Source: Bacteroidota bacterium
Lineage (GTDB): Bacteria > Bacteroidota > Bacteroidia > Bacteroidales > F082
DNA: 64,000 nucleotides
Direction of reading: 5' to 3'
NCBI GenBank assembly: GCA_018816765.1
Contig: JAHIUX010000073.1
Span: 52,882-116,881, forward strand
Shown: in pieces, positions 44,945 through 53,997 of the stretch
Layout: each line of letters opens with the position of its first letter
Numbering within the stretch: the first letter of the stretch is position 1
Translations under genes and position numbers: made by a program
The notes under the pieces: generated by a model
What the model saw: only the letters and a program-made list of their open reading frames with translations
Database searches by the model: none
Told to the model about the DNA's origin: nothing

Positions 44945-45317
44945 AAGGTATTGATTTTAATGATTCGTTATCCGGTTAGTGCTGTGGTCTGCTATACCAC
45001 CAGTTAGTTTTGGCTCATCCACACGTCTTTTGTTTCGCCAATGTTGCTATGCCGCGAGCTATCTAAATTAATCCATTCCGGCTTATCATGTAAATATTTT
45101 GCCGGAACATTTTAGCAAATTTCGGCTAACTTATTGATTTACTAGAGGTAAATAACAACAAAAACATATTAATTATTGTTAAAAGAACAATTGAGTGTGC
45201 CATTGGTTCAATCACTTAATGGGTTGGGTGAGAAACAGGCAAGTTCCTCTGAAAGATCTATCCAAAAATGTCAATTTCAATGTTAATGCCTGCCTTGCCA
45301 AAAAAGGCCTTGAAACC
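44945..45317. other. Intergenic region upstream of the gnd-led operon
   Basis: This is an AT-rich stretch between the gnd start and the end of ndh. There is no convincing coding frame, no intrinsic terminator and no full -33/-7 pair on the minus strand. TAATTTAG on the minus strand near 45065, one mismatch from TAnnTTTG, is the best promoter guess. Confidence 0.5.
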
Positions 45318-46643
45318 TTAAGTTGTTTCTGAAGGTGGGATAATTGGTTTGTAGCGGATTTTTGGCTTGATCAGCACCCTGAGCGATTGGTCATAAGTGA
45401 AATAATTCCACGACCAGTTCAGGAAAATAAACAGCTTGTTTTTCACACCGACAATACTGATCAGGTGCACAAAGCCCCAAAGAAACCAGGCGATAAATCC
45501 CCGCAGCCTCAGGCCCGGAAGGTCGGCAACAGCCAGGTTGCGCCCCACAGTGGCCATAGAGCCCTTGTCGATATACCTGAACTGCTCCGCTTCTTCGTTG
45601 CGGGCAATTTTATGGATGTTTTTCGCCAGTTTGTTTGCCTGCTGAATGGCTACCTGCGCCACCTGCGGATGTCCGTTAGGGTAACGCGGTGTCGACATGA
45701 TGCACAGGTCACCGATGGCAAAAATATATTTGTAGCCGGCAATTCTGTTCTCGCGGTCAACCACAATGCGGTTTCCACGGCCATAATGTGTGGCACTAAG
45801 CCCTTTAATCGCATTGGCTTTCACGCCGGCTGCCCATATCATTGTTTTGGTGGCGATCTGTGTGCCATCGGAGAGTTTTACCGTTTGACCGTCATAATCA
45901 ACTACGCTCGTGCTAAGTTTCACTTCAATCCCCAGTCGCTCGAGGTAGTATTTTGCCAGCCGTGATGCGTTGGCCGACATGCCCGATAACAGGTTTGGCG
46001 AAGCTTCGTAGAGGATGATGCGCATCTTCGACAGATCGAGCTCCGGGTAATCCTTTGGGAAAATATACTTCTTCATCTCAGCAAGCGCGCCCGAAAGTTC
46101 AACACCCGTTGGCCCACCACCAACAAGTACAACAGTCAGGTATTCAAAAAGCTTGTCGGGTGATGTTTGCATAAGACCCGCTTCAAAATTTTCAAGGATG
46201 GTGTTTCTGATCAGGATGGCATCGGAAGCTGATTTCAGGGTCAGGGCGTTTTGCTGGATATTGGTCTGGCCAAAAAAGTTGGTATCGGCACCCATGGCCA
46301 ATACAAGGTAATCGTATTTGAGGTATCCCAGGCTTGTCGACAATTCCTTTTCCTCAGGAAAAACCTCAAACACCTCTCCCATGCGGTAGTGGATGTGTTT
46401 TTCGGTTTGAAACACCTTCCGCAGCGGGAATGAGATTGAACTTGGCTCCAGACCGGCTGTAGCCACCTGATACAATAAGGGCTGGAACTGGTGATAGTTG
46501 TTCCTGTCGAGCATCACGACCTGAAAATCGCGGCAGAGCGACTTTCTGACAAATTTGAGTCCGGCAAAACCGCCACCAACGACAACGATGCGCTTTTTTT
46601 CAACTTCCGGAATGTTCGGGATATAGGTTTTTAGGCTTTCCAC
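45318..46643 (-). CDS. ndh: Type II NADH:quinone oxidoreductase (NDH-2)
   Basis: This is a 441-residue FAD-dependent membrane-associated enzyme. It has two dinucleotide folds: IVVVGGGFAGLKFV (FAD, from residue 19) and VVLVGGGPTGVELSGALAEM (NADH, near residue 170). Further NDH-2 marks are NYHQFQPLLYQVATAGLEPSSI, DYLVLAMGA, IWAAGVKAN and IFAIGDLC. The C-terminal hydrophobic and amphipathic region (GFIAWFLWGFVHLISIVG and following) anchors it to the membrane. It passes electrons from NADH to menaquinone without proton pumping and would feed the bd oxidase encoded at 13754-16186. Confidence 0.93.
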   Translation of the reverse strand: MESLKTYIPNIPEVEKKRIVVVGGGFAGLKFVRKSLCRDFQVVMLDRNNYHQFQPLLYQVATAGLEPSSISFPLRKVFQTEKHIHYRMGEVFEVFPEEKELSTSLGYLKYDYLVLAMGADTNFFGQTNIQQNALTLKSASDAILIRNTILENFEAGLMQTSPDKLFEYLTVVLVGGGPTGVELSGALAEMKKYIFPKDYPELDLSKMRIILYEASPNLLSGMSANASRLAKYYLERLGIEVKLSTSVVDYDGQTVKLSDGTQIATKTMIWAAGVKANAIKGLSATHYGRGNRIVVDRENRIAGYKYIFAIGDLCIMSTPRYPNGHPQVAQVAIQQANKLAKNIHKIARNEEAEQFRYIDKGSMATVGRNLAVADLPGLRLRGFIAWFLWGFVHLISIVGVKNKLFIFLNWSWNYFTYDQSLRVLIKPKIRYKPIIPPSETT

Positions 46644-46839
46644 TGAGGTGAAATTTTCGGCGAAACTACTGCAAATAATGGCAGGCTGTTACGCAGGTAT
46701 GCAAATCCGCTTAAACCGGCCAGTAATTTGACATTGCTCCTTATATTATACTGTATTCAATCAGTATGCGATGAATCAAATCAGATTAAGCCCGGACCTC
46801 CTCGCCCGGGTAAAACCCCTCAATCTCAGGAACCGATGA

Positions 46840-47385
46840 TCAATAAACCACCTTGAACGACAACTTGATTTCATCATCAGTGGCCATACCCATCAGCGAT
46901 GGAGGCTCAACCTTGTAATCGGTCATTTTCACAGAGAAATCGCCGGTGATTTCAGCTTTCATGTTGACGACTTTTTTGTCGGCTTCGAAAAACAGCTTTT
47001 GTGCAACTCCGTGAAATGTCAGGGTGCCATAAACCTTCAGCTTGTCGTTAAGGTTTTTGATCGAATCACTGGCGAAACTGATGTTGGGATAGATGATCCC
47101 TTCGGTTGTCTCGATCATATGCGAGTCGCGGTTTGCATTCTGGCTGTCGAAGCTGGCAACCTTCACTGACACGGCCACCTTGTCGATGACCTTCCGGCTT
47201 TCATCGGTCAGGATGATGGAGGTAACATCTTTGCTTTCACCTGTCCATGCATGCAAAGGATGGTTCATTCTATAGGTGATCGGTGATTGGGTTTTATCAG
47301 CATACACTTTCATCAGCGCTTTGTCCTGTGCAAAAGCGCCCTGGCCCATCAGGCCAATGGCTAAAAGAAAAATGAGTTTTTTCAT
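46840..47385 (-). CDS. YceI family periplasmic protein
   Basis: This 181-residue exported protein has signal peptide MKKLIFLLAIGLMGQGAFAQ. It has the lipocalin-like YceI beta-barrel pattern: ITYRMNHPLHAWTGES, paired strands VSVKVASFDSQNANRDSHMIETTEG (NANRDSHM region is the family core) and GTLTFHGVAQKLFFEA. YceI proteins bind polyisoprenoids such as quinone derivatives. The neighbouring gene at 47396 encodes a His-containing membrane protein and starts the pair; this recalls the yceJ-yceI (cytochrome b561 plus YceI) pair of E. coli. Confidence 0.9.
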   Translation of the reverse strand: MKKLIFLLAIGLMGQGAFAQDKALMKVYADKTQSPITYRMNHPLHAWTGESKDVTSIILTDESRKVIDKVAVSVKVASFDSQNANRDSHMIETTEGIIYPNISFASDSIKNLNDKLKVYGTLTFHGVAQKLFFEADKKVVNMKAEITGDFSVKMTDYKVEPPSLMGMATDDEIKLSFKVVY

Positions 47386-47395
47386 GGCAGTGGTG

Positions 47396-48028
47396 TTAGA
47401 ATTTGATCACAATCATCGCTGTTGCAAAGGAACCAAAAGCGGTGAAGGCAGCAGCACGGTGGTAGGGCCTCAGCCTGGGATTTCCTTCAAGCTGTCCGGC
47501 AAGAATATTTGTTGCTATCATGCTACTTAAGTGCACAATGGCCAAGTATTTATGAAGTTTAATGCTACTGTAGCCCTTGCGCTCATTCAGCATTTTTGGC
47601 GGAGCAAACAACGACAAGCCCGCAGTAGTAAAATAGCCAATATTGACCCCGGCCGCGAGCGCTGTATGCAGGTCTCTGACATTTTCACCCTTATACAATT
47701 TTGCGCCCACAATTCCTTGTGCCACCATGCCTGCCAGGGTCGCAAAACCGGTCACCTGGTGCGATACCAGCATAAACCGCCTGATATCCAATTCCTTTTG
47801 TCGCTTCTCGGGCGTGAGCTCAAAACGGCTGAAATTGCGCATCAGGCCTCGTTCGCCCCAGAAAATACGCTGGGAAATTAAAAACCTGTCGGGCAATAAG
47901 GCTATGGAAGCTTTGTCGTCAGCAGAAATTTCACTCAATAAATCATCAGATTTAGGCTGGTCGACCTGCGCATTCATTCTTATCGAAATGAACAACAGCA
48001 AAGCCAGCAGTAAAGGAAGTGTTTTCAT
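47396..48028 (-). CDS. Exported-signal membrane protein with conserved-looking His helices, possible b561-like
   Basis: This 210-residue protein has a signal peptide (LPLLLALLLFISIRMNAQ), a soluble stretch to about residue 80, then four hydrophobic helices. Histidines sit at helix ends: FMLVSHQVTGFATLAG, DLHTALAAGVNIGY, KLHKYLAIVHLSSMI and PYHRAAAFTAFGSFATA. That pattern suits haem coordination as in cytochrome b561 or ferric-reductase domains, but I cannot confirm the family. It is followed after 10 bp by the yceI gene, the same functional pairing as yceJ-yceI. Confidence 0.7.
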   Translation of the reverse strand: MKTLPLLLALLLFISIRMNAQVDQPKSDDLLSEISADDKASIALLPDRFLISQRIFWGERGLMRNFSRFELTPEKRQKELDIRRFMLVSHQVTGFATLAGMVAQGIVGAKLYKGENVRDLHTALAAGVNIGYFTTAGLSLFAPPKMLNERKGYSSIKLHKYLAIVHLSSMIATNILAGQLEGNPRLRPYHRAAAFTAFGSFATAMIVIKF

Positions 48029-48233
48029 TACTAGTAGTTTAGATTTGGTAGATAAAATAATGAGTCAAGATATTACATCAACGAATTACAAATGTAGATA
48101 GAATAATGCTGGTTATGATAATCACTACTTCATAATTTTGCATTAAAGTAATCATCGCCACCCCAAAAAACCACCTTCGAGGGTACTGGGAATCTACGTA
48201 ATCCCTTTCTTTATCAGGCATGTGCAAAGGCTT

Positions 48234-48959
48234 TCAAGGAATATAGAACAGCAGTTCTACTTTTTCCCCGTCTTTGCAGCAGGTATTCAGGTCGTCGAGT
48301 TCACCGTTCAGGTAAATCATCATAATTCTATCAGCAAGGGTCACAAAAGAACCATTGTCTTCGAATTTTGAGCGCAGGTTTTTTACTGATGCTTTGAATT
48401 CGGCACTCATGAGCATGGTAACTGTGATTTCCACGCGCACACCTTCAGTTTCTGATGCCTGTTTTGTGTAGCTCACCATGGTTCCTGCCGGACGACAGGA
48501 CGAAGGAATTTCAGCCGGCCAGTCTGACGATTTGGCCTTTTTGGTCATGAGGTTGGTGGCCCTGGCAATGGCTTCGTAAACTGCTTTGTCCTTGCTTTTG
48601 GATGCCGCTACAACCAGGGTGGCTTTCAGTCCGGTGATTTCAACAGCAAGCATGGCGTTTTCGCCCTGGGTACTGATCACCGCCTTATTTCCATCGAGTG
48701 TAAACGGTTTTGCGTTTTTGGTGTAGCCTGCATAAGCCGCTTGGGCTTCAAGCTTAATCAGTAGGTAGTCCTCCATATTGTTAAAATAGGAAGCGGTGTA
48801 ATCGCTGCTTCCCTGCTCCATATCACCCATTTGGGTATAGCCCGGTATTTTGGCAACCTTCATTGTAGCTTTGAAATCATCAAACGACATGAGTATTCCC
48901 TGGGCTGATACTATCGCAGTCAGCGCCATCATCATTGTTACTAAAATGCTTCTTTTCAT
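48234..48959 (-). CDS. Exported protein of unknown function, 241 residues
   Basis: A clear signal peptide (MKRSILVTMMMALTAIVSAQ) precedes a soluble domain with no recognised family. Residues about 70-120 alternate strands (AVISTQGENAMLAVEITGLKATLVVAASK). The C-terminal half has Cys residues at CRPAG and in the LDDLNTCCKDGEKVELLF end, which could form a disulfide. It is the last gene of a probable three-gene unit with 48987-50564 and 50652-52001; the gap to the preceding gene is 27 bp. Confidence 0.7.
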   Translation of the reverse strand: MKRSILVTMMMALTAIVSAQGILMSFDDFKATMKVAKIPGYTQMGDMEQGSSDYTASYFNNMEDYLLIKLEAQAAYAGYTKNAKPFTLDGNKAVISTQGENAMLAVEITGLKATLVVAASKSKDKAVYEAIARATNLMTKKAKSSDWPAEIPSSCRPAGTMVSYTKQASETEGVRVEITVTMLMSAEFKASVKNLRSKFEDNGSFVTLADRIMMIYLNGELDDLNTCCKDGEKVELLFYIP

Positions 48960-48986
48960 TGTGTTAAAGGTTTATTTGTGTTAAAT

Positions 48987-50564
48987 TTATTCCATTGATC
49001 CAGAAATGACACAGCTGGCCCCGGCAAAATTGGTGATTGTATAGCTAAAGGATTCACCTTTCTTCATTTTTTCAACAACCTCATCCGGTACCCTGCTTTC
49101 GTTCCATACGTAAGCGGCCAGCAGACTTGATTCAACTTCTGATTCCATGTCGGTGTAAAGCAGTTCTGCAGAAGGAGCAAACATTTGCAGGTTTTCACCA
49201 TCAATGGCTGCCCAAACATCAAACTGCCAGGTGAGGTAGACTCCAGGCTCAATGGGCTGATCGTAGCCCAGCATGGGTGTAGTTTGTTCTACTACCAGCA
49301 GCATTGGATTTTCGTGCAAATGGTCATAGTCGAGGTAAAAACTGCCGGCCACTTCGGCATAAGGTCCACCGCTTAGGCTGAACGATGAACCCGAAGGCCT
49401 TCCCGGTAGCTGGCCCGAGGCAATATACACCTTGTCGCCATAAGCCGGAAGGTAACGGAATGGAGGCATAAGCGGGTTCATTAGCACATCTACAGGCCGT
49501 CCGCTGTTGTCTGTGTCGCCATTGTACAGCACCGGTTCCTCATCCCTCCGAAAACCGGTTTTGAAACAGTCCCATCTGGCGTTCAAATCGACTGCACCAA
49601 ACATCTGCCCTTCAATATGATACTCAAGTGTGAGCGTGTACCCATAACAGGCAAACTCCTCGGTTTTTTCGGTGATGTTCTGCTTCAGGTCAGTGCCGTT
49701 CTGGCTGGTCAGGTCGAGCGTAAATACATCGGTTTTTTCACAGATTTCGTCACAATCGTATACCACATATTCATACTCGAAGGATGATGGGTTCGCATCG
49801 AAATCGCTTCCTGTGAAGCTAAGTTTCTTCACCTGGCTGCCATCTTTATCGATGAGCAGGCCATTCTGGCAACGAAGCTCAAATTCAGTAAGGTTGTTAT
49901 TTGGGTTTTCACCCATAGGGGTGTTATCTTTTTCGGTTTCAATCTCCACAATTTTCACCCAGCCCCTTTTCTCTCCATCGGCTTTCATCGGGACTTCATC
50001 CGATTGATTTTTAGGCCGGAAAGTAATGGCGGCACCAACGATTTTTGTTTGCTGTTTCAGCATGTCTGCCAGCTCCTCTCCCGAAAACAGCTGCCCAATA
50101 AAGTCGGTCCAGGTGCGGTCGACCATTTCAGCAATTTCCGGCGATCCGGTAACGGTGTAGTTGGCTTCTATTTCCTTGTCGATGATGGTTCGCATCGAAC
50201 CCGGGTCGATCACCTTAACATACACCGAAAATGATTCTGATGCAAAGGCTTCGTCGCCTTCGCAAGGGTCGCAATCACGGATCAGAAAGGCCTTAAACTC
50301 GAGGATGAAGTTTGTAGCGCCACCACTTTCCTGGGTTTTCACCTTCACCAATTCTGTCGACAACAAAGATGCAATGCTTTCGGCATTTTCCTGATAACGT
50401 CTGTTGAAGGCTTCGGAATAACCAGCCACGGCATGGTTTCCCTGTTGCGGCAGCAGGCTTGTGTTTTTGATGGTCACAATGGGTTTGGCGGTTTTCTGCG
50501 CGTACAGCGAAATGCCCGACAGAAGCACCATCACCAGAGCAATAAGTTTAATCGTTTTATGCAT
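48987..50564 (-). CDS. Exported protein of unknown function, 525 residues
   Basis: ATG 50564 (MHKTIKLIALVMVLLSGISLYAQ, signal peptide) is chosen over the first in-frame ATG at 50600. The mature protein is hydrophilic, with an N-terminal segment that resembles curli-assembly CsgG-like or lipoprotein ABC repeats only vaguely, so no family is claimed. It contains CDPCEGDEA and VVYDCDEICEKTDVF cysteine motifs and a Gly/Ser-rich region (SGQLPGRPSGSSFSLSGGPYAEVAGSF). It ends CVISGSME. It lies between an OmpA-like protein gene and the 241-residue protein gene, all exported and in one direction. Confidence 0.7.
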   Translation of the reverse strand: MHKTIKLIALVMVLLSGISLYAQKTAKPIVTIKNTSLLPQQGNHAVAGYSEAFNRRYQENAESIASLLSTELVKVKTQESGGATNFILEFKAFLIRDCDPCEGDEAFASESFSVYVKVIDPGSMRTIIDKEIEANYTVTGSPEIAEMVDRTWTDFIGQLFSGEELADMLKQQTKIVGAAITFRPKNQSDEVPMKADGEKRGWVKIVEIETEKDNTPMGENPNNNLTEFELRCQNGLLIDKDGSQVKKLSFTGSDFDANPSSFEYEYVVYDCDEICEKTDVFTLDLTSQNGTDLKQNITEKTEEFACYGYTLTLEYHIEGQMFGAVDLNARWDCFKTGFRRDEEPVLYNGDTDNSGRPVDVLMNPLMPPFRYLPAYGDKVYIASGQLPGRPSGSSFSLSGGPYAEVAGSFYLDYDHLHENPMLLVVEQTTPMLGYDQPIEPGVYLTWQFDVWAAIDGENLQMFAPSAELLYTDMESEVESSLLAAYVWNESRVPDEVVEKMKKGESFSYTITNFAGASCVISGSME

Positions 50565-50651
50565 GGTCTTTGAAATTAATCTTGATCTGATTGCAAACAT
50601 GGCCCTTCCTTCACTTTTCTAACACATGAAGGAAACGTTGAATTTCGAGGC

Positions 50652-52001
50652 TTATATTTTCACAAATTCGACCCTTCTGTTCTGTGCTTTTCCTTCGGGG
50701 CTTTCGTTTCCTGTCATGGGTTTGCTTTCGCCCCATCCCTTGCTGCTCAGACGTTCCGCAGCAATGCCCAAGCTAATCATCTTGTCGCGGATGGCTTTAG
50801 CACGTGCTTCGGAAAGTTTCTGATTCAAGGCATTATCGCCATCGCTGTCGGTGTGGCCTTCAACAGAAAACTTCAGCTCAGGATGGTCTTTCATCATCTG
50901 CACTACGTAATTGATGGTCCCCATCGACTCGGGTCTGATGCTGGCTTTGTTTACATCGAACTTTATTCCGGTGGTGACAAACTTACCATCGACAAGAAAT
51001 TTATCATACAGTGGAACAGCTCCTTTGGCGATGCGCACATTTTTGATATAGGCCTTTTTCGTTCCGCTGGTGTTGTGTGCTGTTAACATCACTCCTGTTG
51101 GGTTGAAGTCGCAGTTGGGCACATTGAGTAGCCGCGTATCATCGAGGTAGCCTTTTAAGGCCCTTTTGTTGAAAGATACTGCCACATGACGCCAGCCGGC
51201 TACAGGTTTCAGCACATTCTGTCCAGGATACTTGTCGCCCATCTGGTTGTATTCGAGGTGGTTAAATTCGATCTTGATGGGTTTCGATGGGGTCATTACC
51301 TTTTGCTGGTTTTTGGCGTCATATAAAAAAAGGTGATAGGTGGCATTTTCAGCCGTCACGCCATTGAACCAGGCATCAAATTCAACTGTAAATTCTTCCG
51401 GAAGGTAATCTTCTGTACGGTTTGTCAGCAGGGGCATGATGGCATCGGGCGCGTTGGCGTTGGTTTTCCGGAAATAAACGACCATATCGGTACCCAACTC
51501 AGCCATTTCAACAACCCCCTTGGTGATGTCCCAACGCGATGGAAACTCCCCGTTTTTCTCACCCATAAAATCATCTTCAAAAATGATTTCGGTTCCAGGG
51601 ACAAAATCGTACTTTGCCCAGCTCAGGGTGGGCGCCCGGCTAAGCTGCTCCTTCATGCCGGTTTCTCCCTTGGCTGAAGGTGATTCACTGCCGGTTTGCT
51701 CTTCGGCGGTTTTGTCCGTTGCGTTGGTATTGTCGGTGGCTGATGTATTGCCTTCTTCCTTTTCCTCACCTTCTTTTGCGGCTTCCTTTGCAGCTTCACC
51801 AATACTTTCTTCGGTTTTATCAAGGGTCTTGTCCACTCCCTTGTCGATGTGCTTACCGATGCGGTTTTCCACATTGCGTTCAGCCTTTTTCGTGCTTTTC
51901 TTCAGCACCTTGTTCACATTAATCTGGGCCAGCGACACCTGGGCGAGCAGCATTAAAACGGACAGTAAATAAAGGATCTTTTTCATGCGTTTTGGGTTCA
52001 T
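50652..52001 (-). CDS. OmpA-family outer-membrane-associated protein with internal jelly-roll-like region
   Basis: ATG 52001 (MNPKRMKKILYLLSVLMLLAQVSLAQ) or ATG 51986 (MKKIL) starts this protein of about 449 residues. After the signal comes a Lys/Glu-rich helical stretch (VLKKSTKKAERNVENRIGKHIDKG) and a low-complexity Thr/Asn/Glu linker. A beta-rich domain (TEIIFEDDFMGEKNGEFPSRWDI, about 130-310) looks like a concanavalin-type fold. The C-terminal OmpA peptidoglycan-binding domain is complete: GIKFDVNKASIRPESMGTI, VEGHTDSDGDNALNQKLSEARAKAI and NRRVEFVKI. It probably tethers an outer-membrane component to the cell wall. It is the first gene of the three-gene exported cluster. Confidence 0.82.
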   Translation of the reverse strand: MNPKRMKKILYLLSVLMLLAQVSLAQINVNKVLKKSTKKAERNVENRIGKHIDKGVDKTLDKTEESIGEAAKEAAKEGEEKEEGNTSATDNTNATDKTAEEQTGSESPSAKGETGMKEQLSRAPTLSWAKYDFVPGTEIIFEDDFMGEKNGEFPSRWDITKGVVEMAELGTDMVVYFRKTNANAPDAIMPLLTNRTEDYLPEEFTVEFDAWFNGVTAENATYHLFLYDAKNQQKVMTPSKPIKIEFNHLEYNQMGDKYPGQNVLKPVAGWRHVAVSFNKRALKGYLDDTRLLNVPNCDFNPTGVMLTAHNTSGTKKAYIKNVRIAKGAVPLYDKFLVDGKFVTTGIKFDVNKASIRPESMGTINYVVQMMKDHPELKFSVEGHTDSDGDNALNQKLSEARAKAIRDKMISLGIAAERLSSKGWGESKPMTGNESPEGKAQNRRVEFVKI

Positions 52002-52984
52002 TTGGTTTAACTTAAGATGCGTTATATTGTTTATTATCAATATTTATCAGAGATAATCTGCTATTGCTTCAGATTGCTGTGATCGTTGGATTTGCATACA
52101 ATGTGCTGATGAAGTCGTATAAGACTTCGTTAGGTTTTGGTTTGATGCGTTGGTGAGAGAGTGCCGGTTCCGGAAGTTAAGGCGTATGCCTTAAAGGAGG
52201 CAGGCAGCCATGCGGGAGCTTGAGTGATGATCAATGCAGTGTTGTTTAAGTTCCTGATAGTATACCAATTAACTCGAAATCATTGTTTCCGCTTCTGGTT
52301 GGAGCGGGCCGGAACAATGCACCAGGGAACAAAACAGGTTTTGGTCGACAACACAAATGGAACATCGGCAATGCTTGCCCACGCTAAGGATGGTACTTTG
52401 CCTGGGCAAATTTCCGACCTTTTCCCATCCGGAAAACAAGCTTGCAGCAAAATTTAAGCCTGAACATGTAATTTAGAGCGGGTATAAATTACTTGAAGCA
52501 AAGCAGGGTGTTAATGCAAATTGGTTTCGGAAATTACCAGGTGCCGGAGATTATTGCGCCAGAGTTATAAATCAAAAAACAACATGCTTATATGCTGATA
52601 TTTAAGATAATAATGACCAGGGAGCTTGTTTGCCTCTTATTGTAATCAGGTCACTGCGGAGGTGAAGCCTTTGAACAACCTCCATTAAATAATGCTGAGG
52701 TAATGATGATGCGCCAAAAAAAACAACAATACCACTTGAATCAGACAGGTGATCGATGTATATTTGTGTTTCAATCACAACCATCCCCCTGTCAGGGGAG
52801 GCTTAAGCCGGCAGCCCTGTTTCCGTAGTTGGACAGCTTAGCCAATTTTGTTCCAATTTGTTTCCGTCATGTACTTCTGACCAATCGCATGTCAATGATC
52901 AGGTTTTGCTGATGGCATCCGGTGTTAACGAAGAATCGTTACAGTTACAATGCATTCACCCGGAGAGAAACAAGCCCTAAAAAC
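52002..52984. other. Gene-poor stretch with several hairpins
   Basis: Nearly 1 kb has no reliable gene; open frames of 77 and 60 codons (52224-52457 plus, 52602-52784 minus) have no recognisable content. Inverted repeats cluster at 52109-52200: GAAGTC/GACTTC (52111-52128, 6-nt loop), CCGGTTCCGG (52164-52173) and TTAAGGC-GTAT-GCCTTAA (52177-52194, perfect 7-bp stem). Two of the three have GTAT at the loop. The region may hold a decayed mobile element or a small RNA; neither is shown. Confidence 0.5.
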
Positions 52985-53485
52985 ATGAAATGGCCTATCA
53001 TACAATTAATTTTATTAGCAGTCCTGGCGCATGGGCTGCTGTATGCACAATCCACCCTCCCTTACCAGGGAACTGAAATCTGCGATCAAAATGGAAAGAA
53101 AATCTCCTTTAGCAGCTTGTTTGACGAACACCAGCCGCTAATAGTGTTTTTCTGGAACTCTGCCGAGGGCCGTTCGTGCCAGACCGTGCTCGACCTTTGC
53201 GAACTATCTCAGGATCATTTGCATATTCCCGGACCAAGGCTCGTCACCATTGTCATGGACAACGAAGTCAACACCCAAATGGTGAAACCCCTCGTTGCCG
53301 GCAAAGGCATCGACCTGGCTGTTTACACCGACCACAATGGCAGCGCACGCAGGCAGTTTGGCATCACACGGCTCCCTTTCCTGGTAGCCTTTGATGCCAA
53401 TGGCAAGATCCTGTGGAAACAGTCCTGCACGCCTGGAACCGACGTCAAAATGGTTTGCGAAAAAGTACAACAGCTTTTTCACTGA
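52985..53485 (+). CDS. Exported TlpA/redoxin-like protein without CxxC
   Basis: From ATG 52985 (MKWPIIQLILLAVLAHGLLYAQ, signal peptide; the frame extends 21 codons further to 52922) the protein has 166 residues. The thioredoxin-like order is visible: ISFSSLFDEHQPLIVFFWNSAEGRSC, a middle VTIVMDNEVN strand and the cis-Pro segment ITRLPFLVAFDANGKILWKQ. The active-site CxxC is replaced (NSAEGRSC has one Cys), so a thiol-disulfide role is doubtful. The hsp20 terminator hairpin lies just downstream, between the convergent genes. Confidence 0.78.
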   Translation: MKWPIIQLILLAVLAHGLLYAQSTLPYQGTEICDQNGKKISFSSLFDEHQPLIVFFWNSAEGRSCQTVLDLCELSQDHLHIPGPRLVTIVMDNEVNTQMVKPLVAGKGIDLAVYTDHNGSARRQFGITRLPFLVAFDANGKILWKQSCTPGTDVKMVCEKVQQLFH

Positions 53486-53510
53486 GCCCAACTTTCACTA
53501 TAACAAAGCA

Positions 53511-53546
53511 TAAAAAAAACCGGCTCCCATTGCCTGGGAGCCGGTT
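53511..53546 (-). terminator. Intrinsic terminator of the hsp20 gene
   Basis: A perfect 12-bp stem (53518-53529 with 53535-53546, 5-nt loop) reads AACCGGCTCCCA and its complement. On the minus strand it is followed by an eight-T run, ending hsp20; it may also act weakly on the convergent redoxin-like gene. Confidence 0.92.
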
Positions 53547-53565
53547 GTGCAGTCCGCCGCTGTGA

Positions 53566-53997
53566 TTACGACACGGCAATCTCTCTGTTGACAGCCACCT
53601 TGGCATCTTCGCGTTTTGGCAGGCTCACAGCCAGGATTCCGTCTTTGTAGTCGGCCTTGATCTTGTCGAGGTCGATGGTCTTTGGCAGGGTGAACGAACG
53701 GCTGAAGGCGCTGTAGTAAAACTCCTTGCGTGTGTACTTGTCGTTGCTTTCATCGTTTTCGCTCTTCTGTTCCGACGAAATGGTCAACACATTGGAGTCG
53801 AGTTTGATCCTGAAATCTTCTTTTTTCATGCCGGGTGCGGCCAGATCGAGGATAAATCCATTTTCGTTTTCACGAATGTTTACCGAGGGTACCATGCCCC
53901 TTGTTTCGGCATTGCGGATGAATAAATTCCGGTCGAAGTCTTCCATCAATTCCGAAAGTAAATTCACCGGGTGCTGATTAAATCTGATTAAGTTCAT
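53566..53997 (-). CDS. Small heat-shock protein, Hsp20/alpha-crystallin family
   Basis: This 143-residue cytoplasmic holdase chaperone has the alpha-crystallin domain at about 35-135: GMVPSVNIRENENGFILDLAAPGMKKEDFRIKLDSN, then FYYSAFSRSFTLPKTIDLDKIKADYKDGILAVSLPK, ending with the A-x-x-x-[GIL]-x-[GIL]-like GILAVSLP. Such proteins bind unfolding proteins without ATP. It is a single gene with a strong terminator downstream; the upstream sequence is AT-rich without a clear TAnnTTTG element. Confidence 0.95.
   Translation of the reverse strand: MNLIRFNQHPVNLLSELMEDFDRNLFIRNAETRGMVPSVNIRENENGFILDLAAPGMKKEDFRIKLDSNVLTISSEQKSENDESNDKYTRKEFYYSAFSRSFTLPKTIDLDKIKADYKDGILAVSLPKREDAKVAVNREIAVS

Noticed and set aside
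46789..46812. CCCGG/CCGGG hairpin after yceI as a terminator
   Set aside because: The stem is only 5 bp with a 10-nt loop and no T-run on the minus strand.
52224..52457. 77-codon plus-strand and 60-codon (52602-52784) minus-strand frames in the gene-poor stretch
   Set aside because: No recognisable motif, signal peptide, promoter or conserved neighbour; lengths are expected by chance in about 1 kb.
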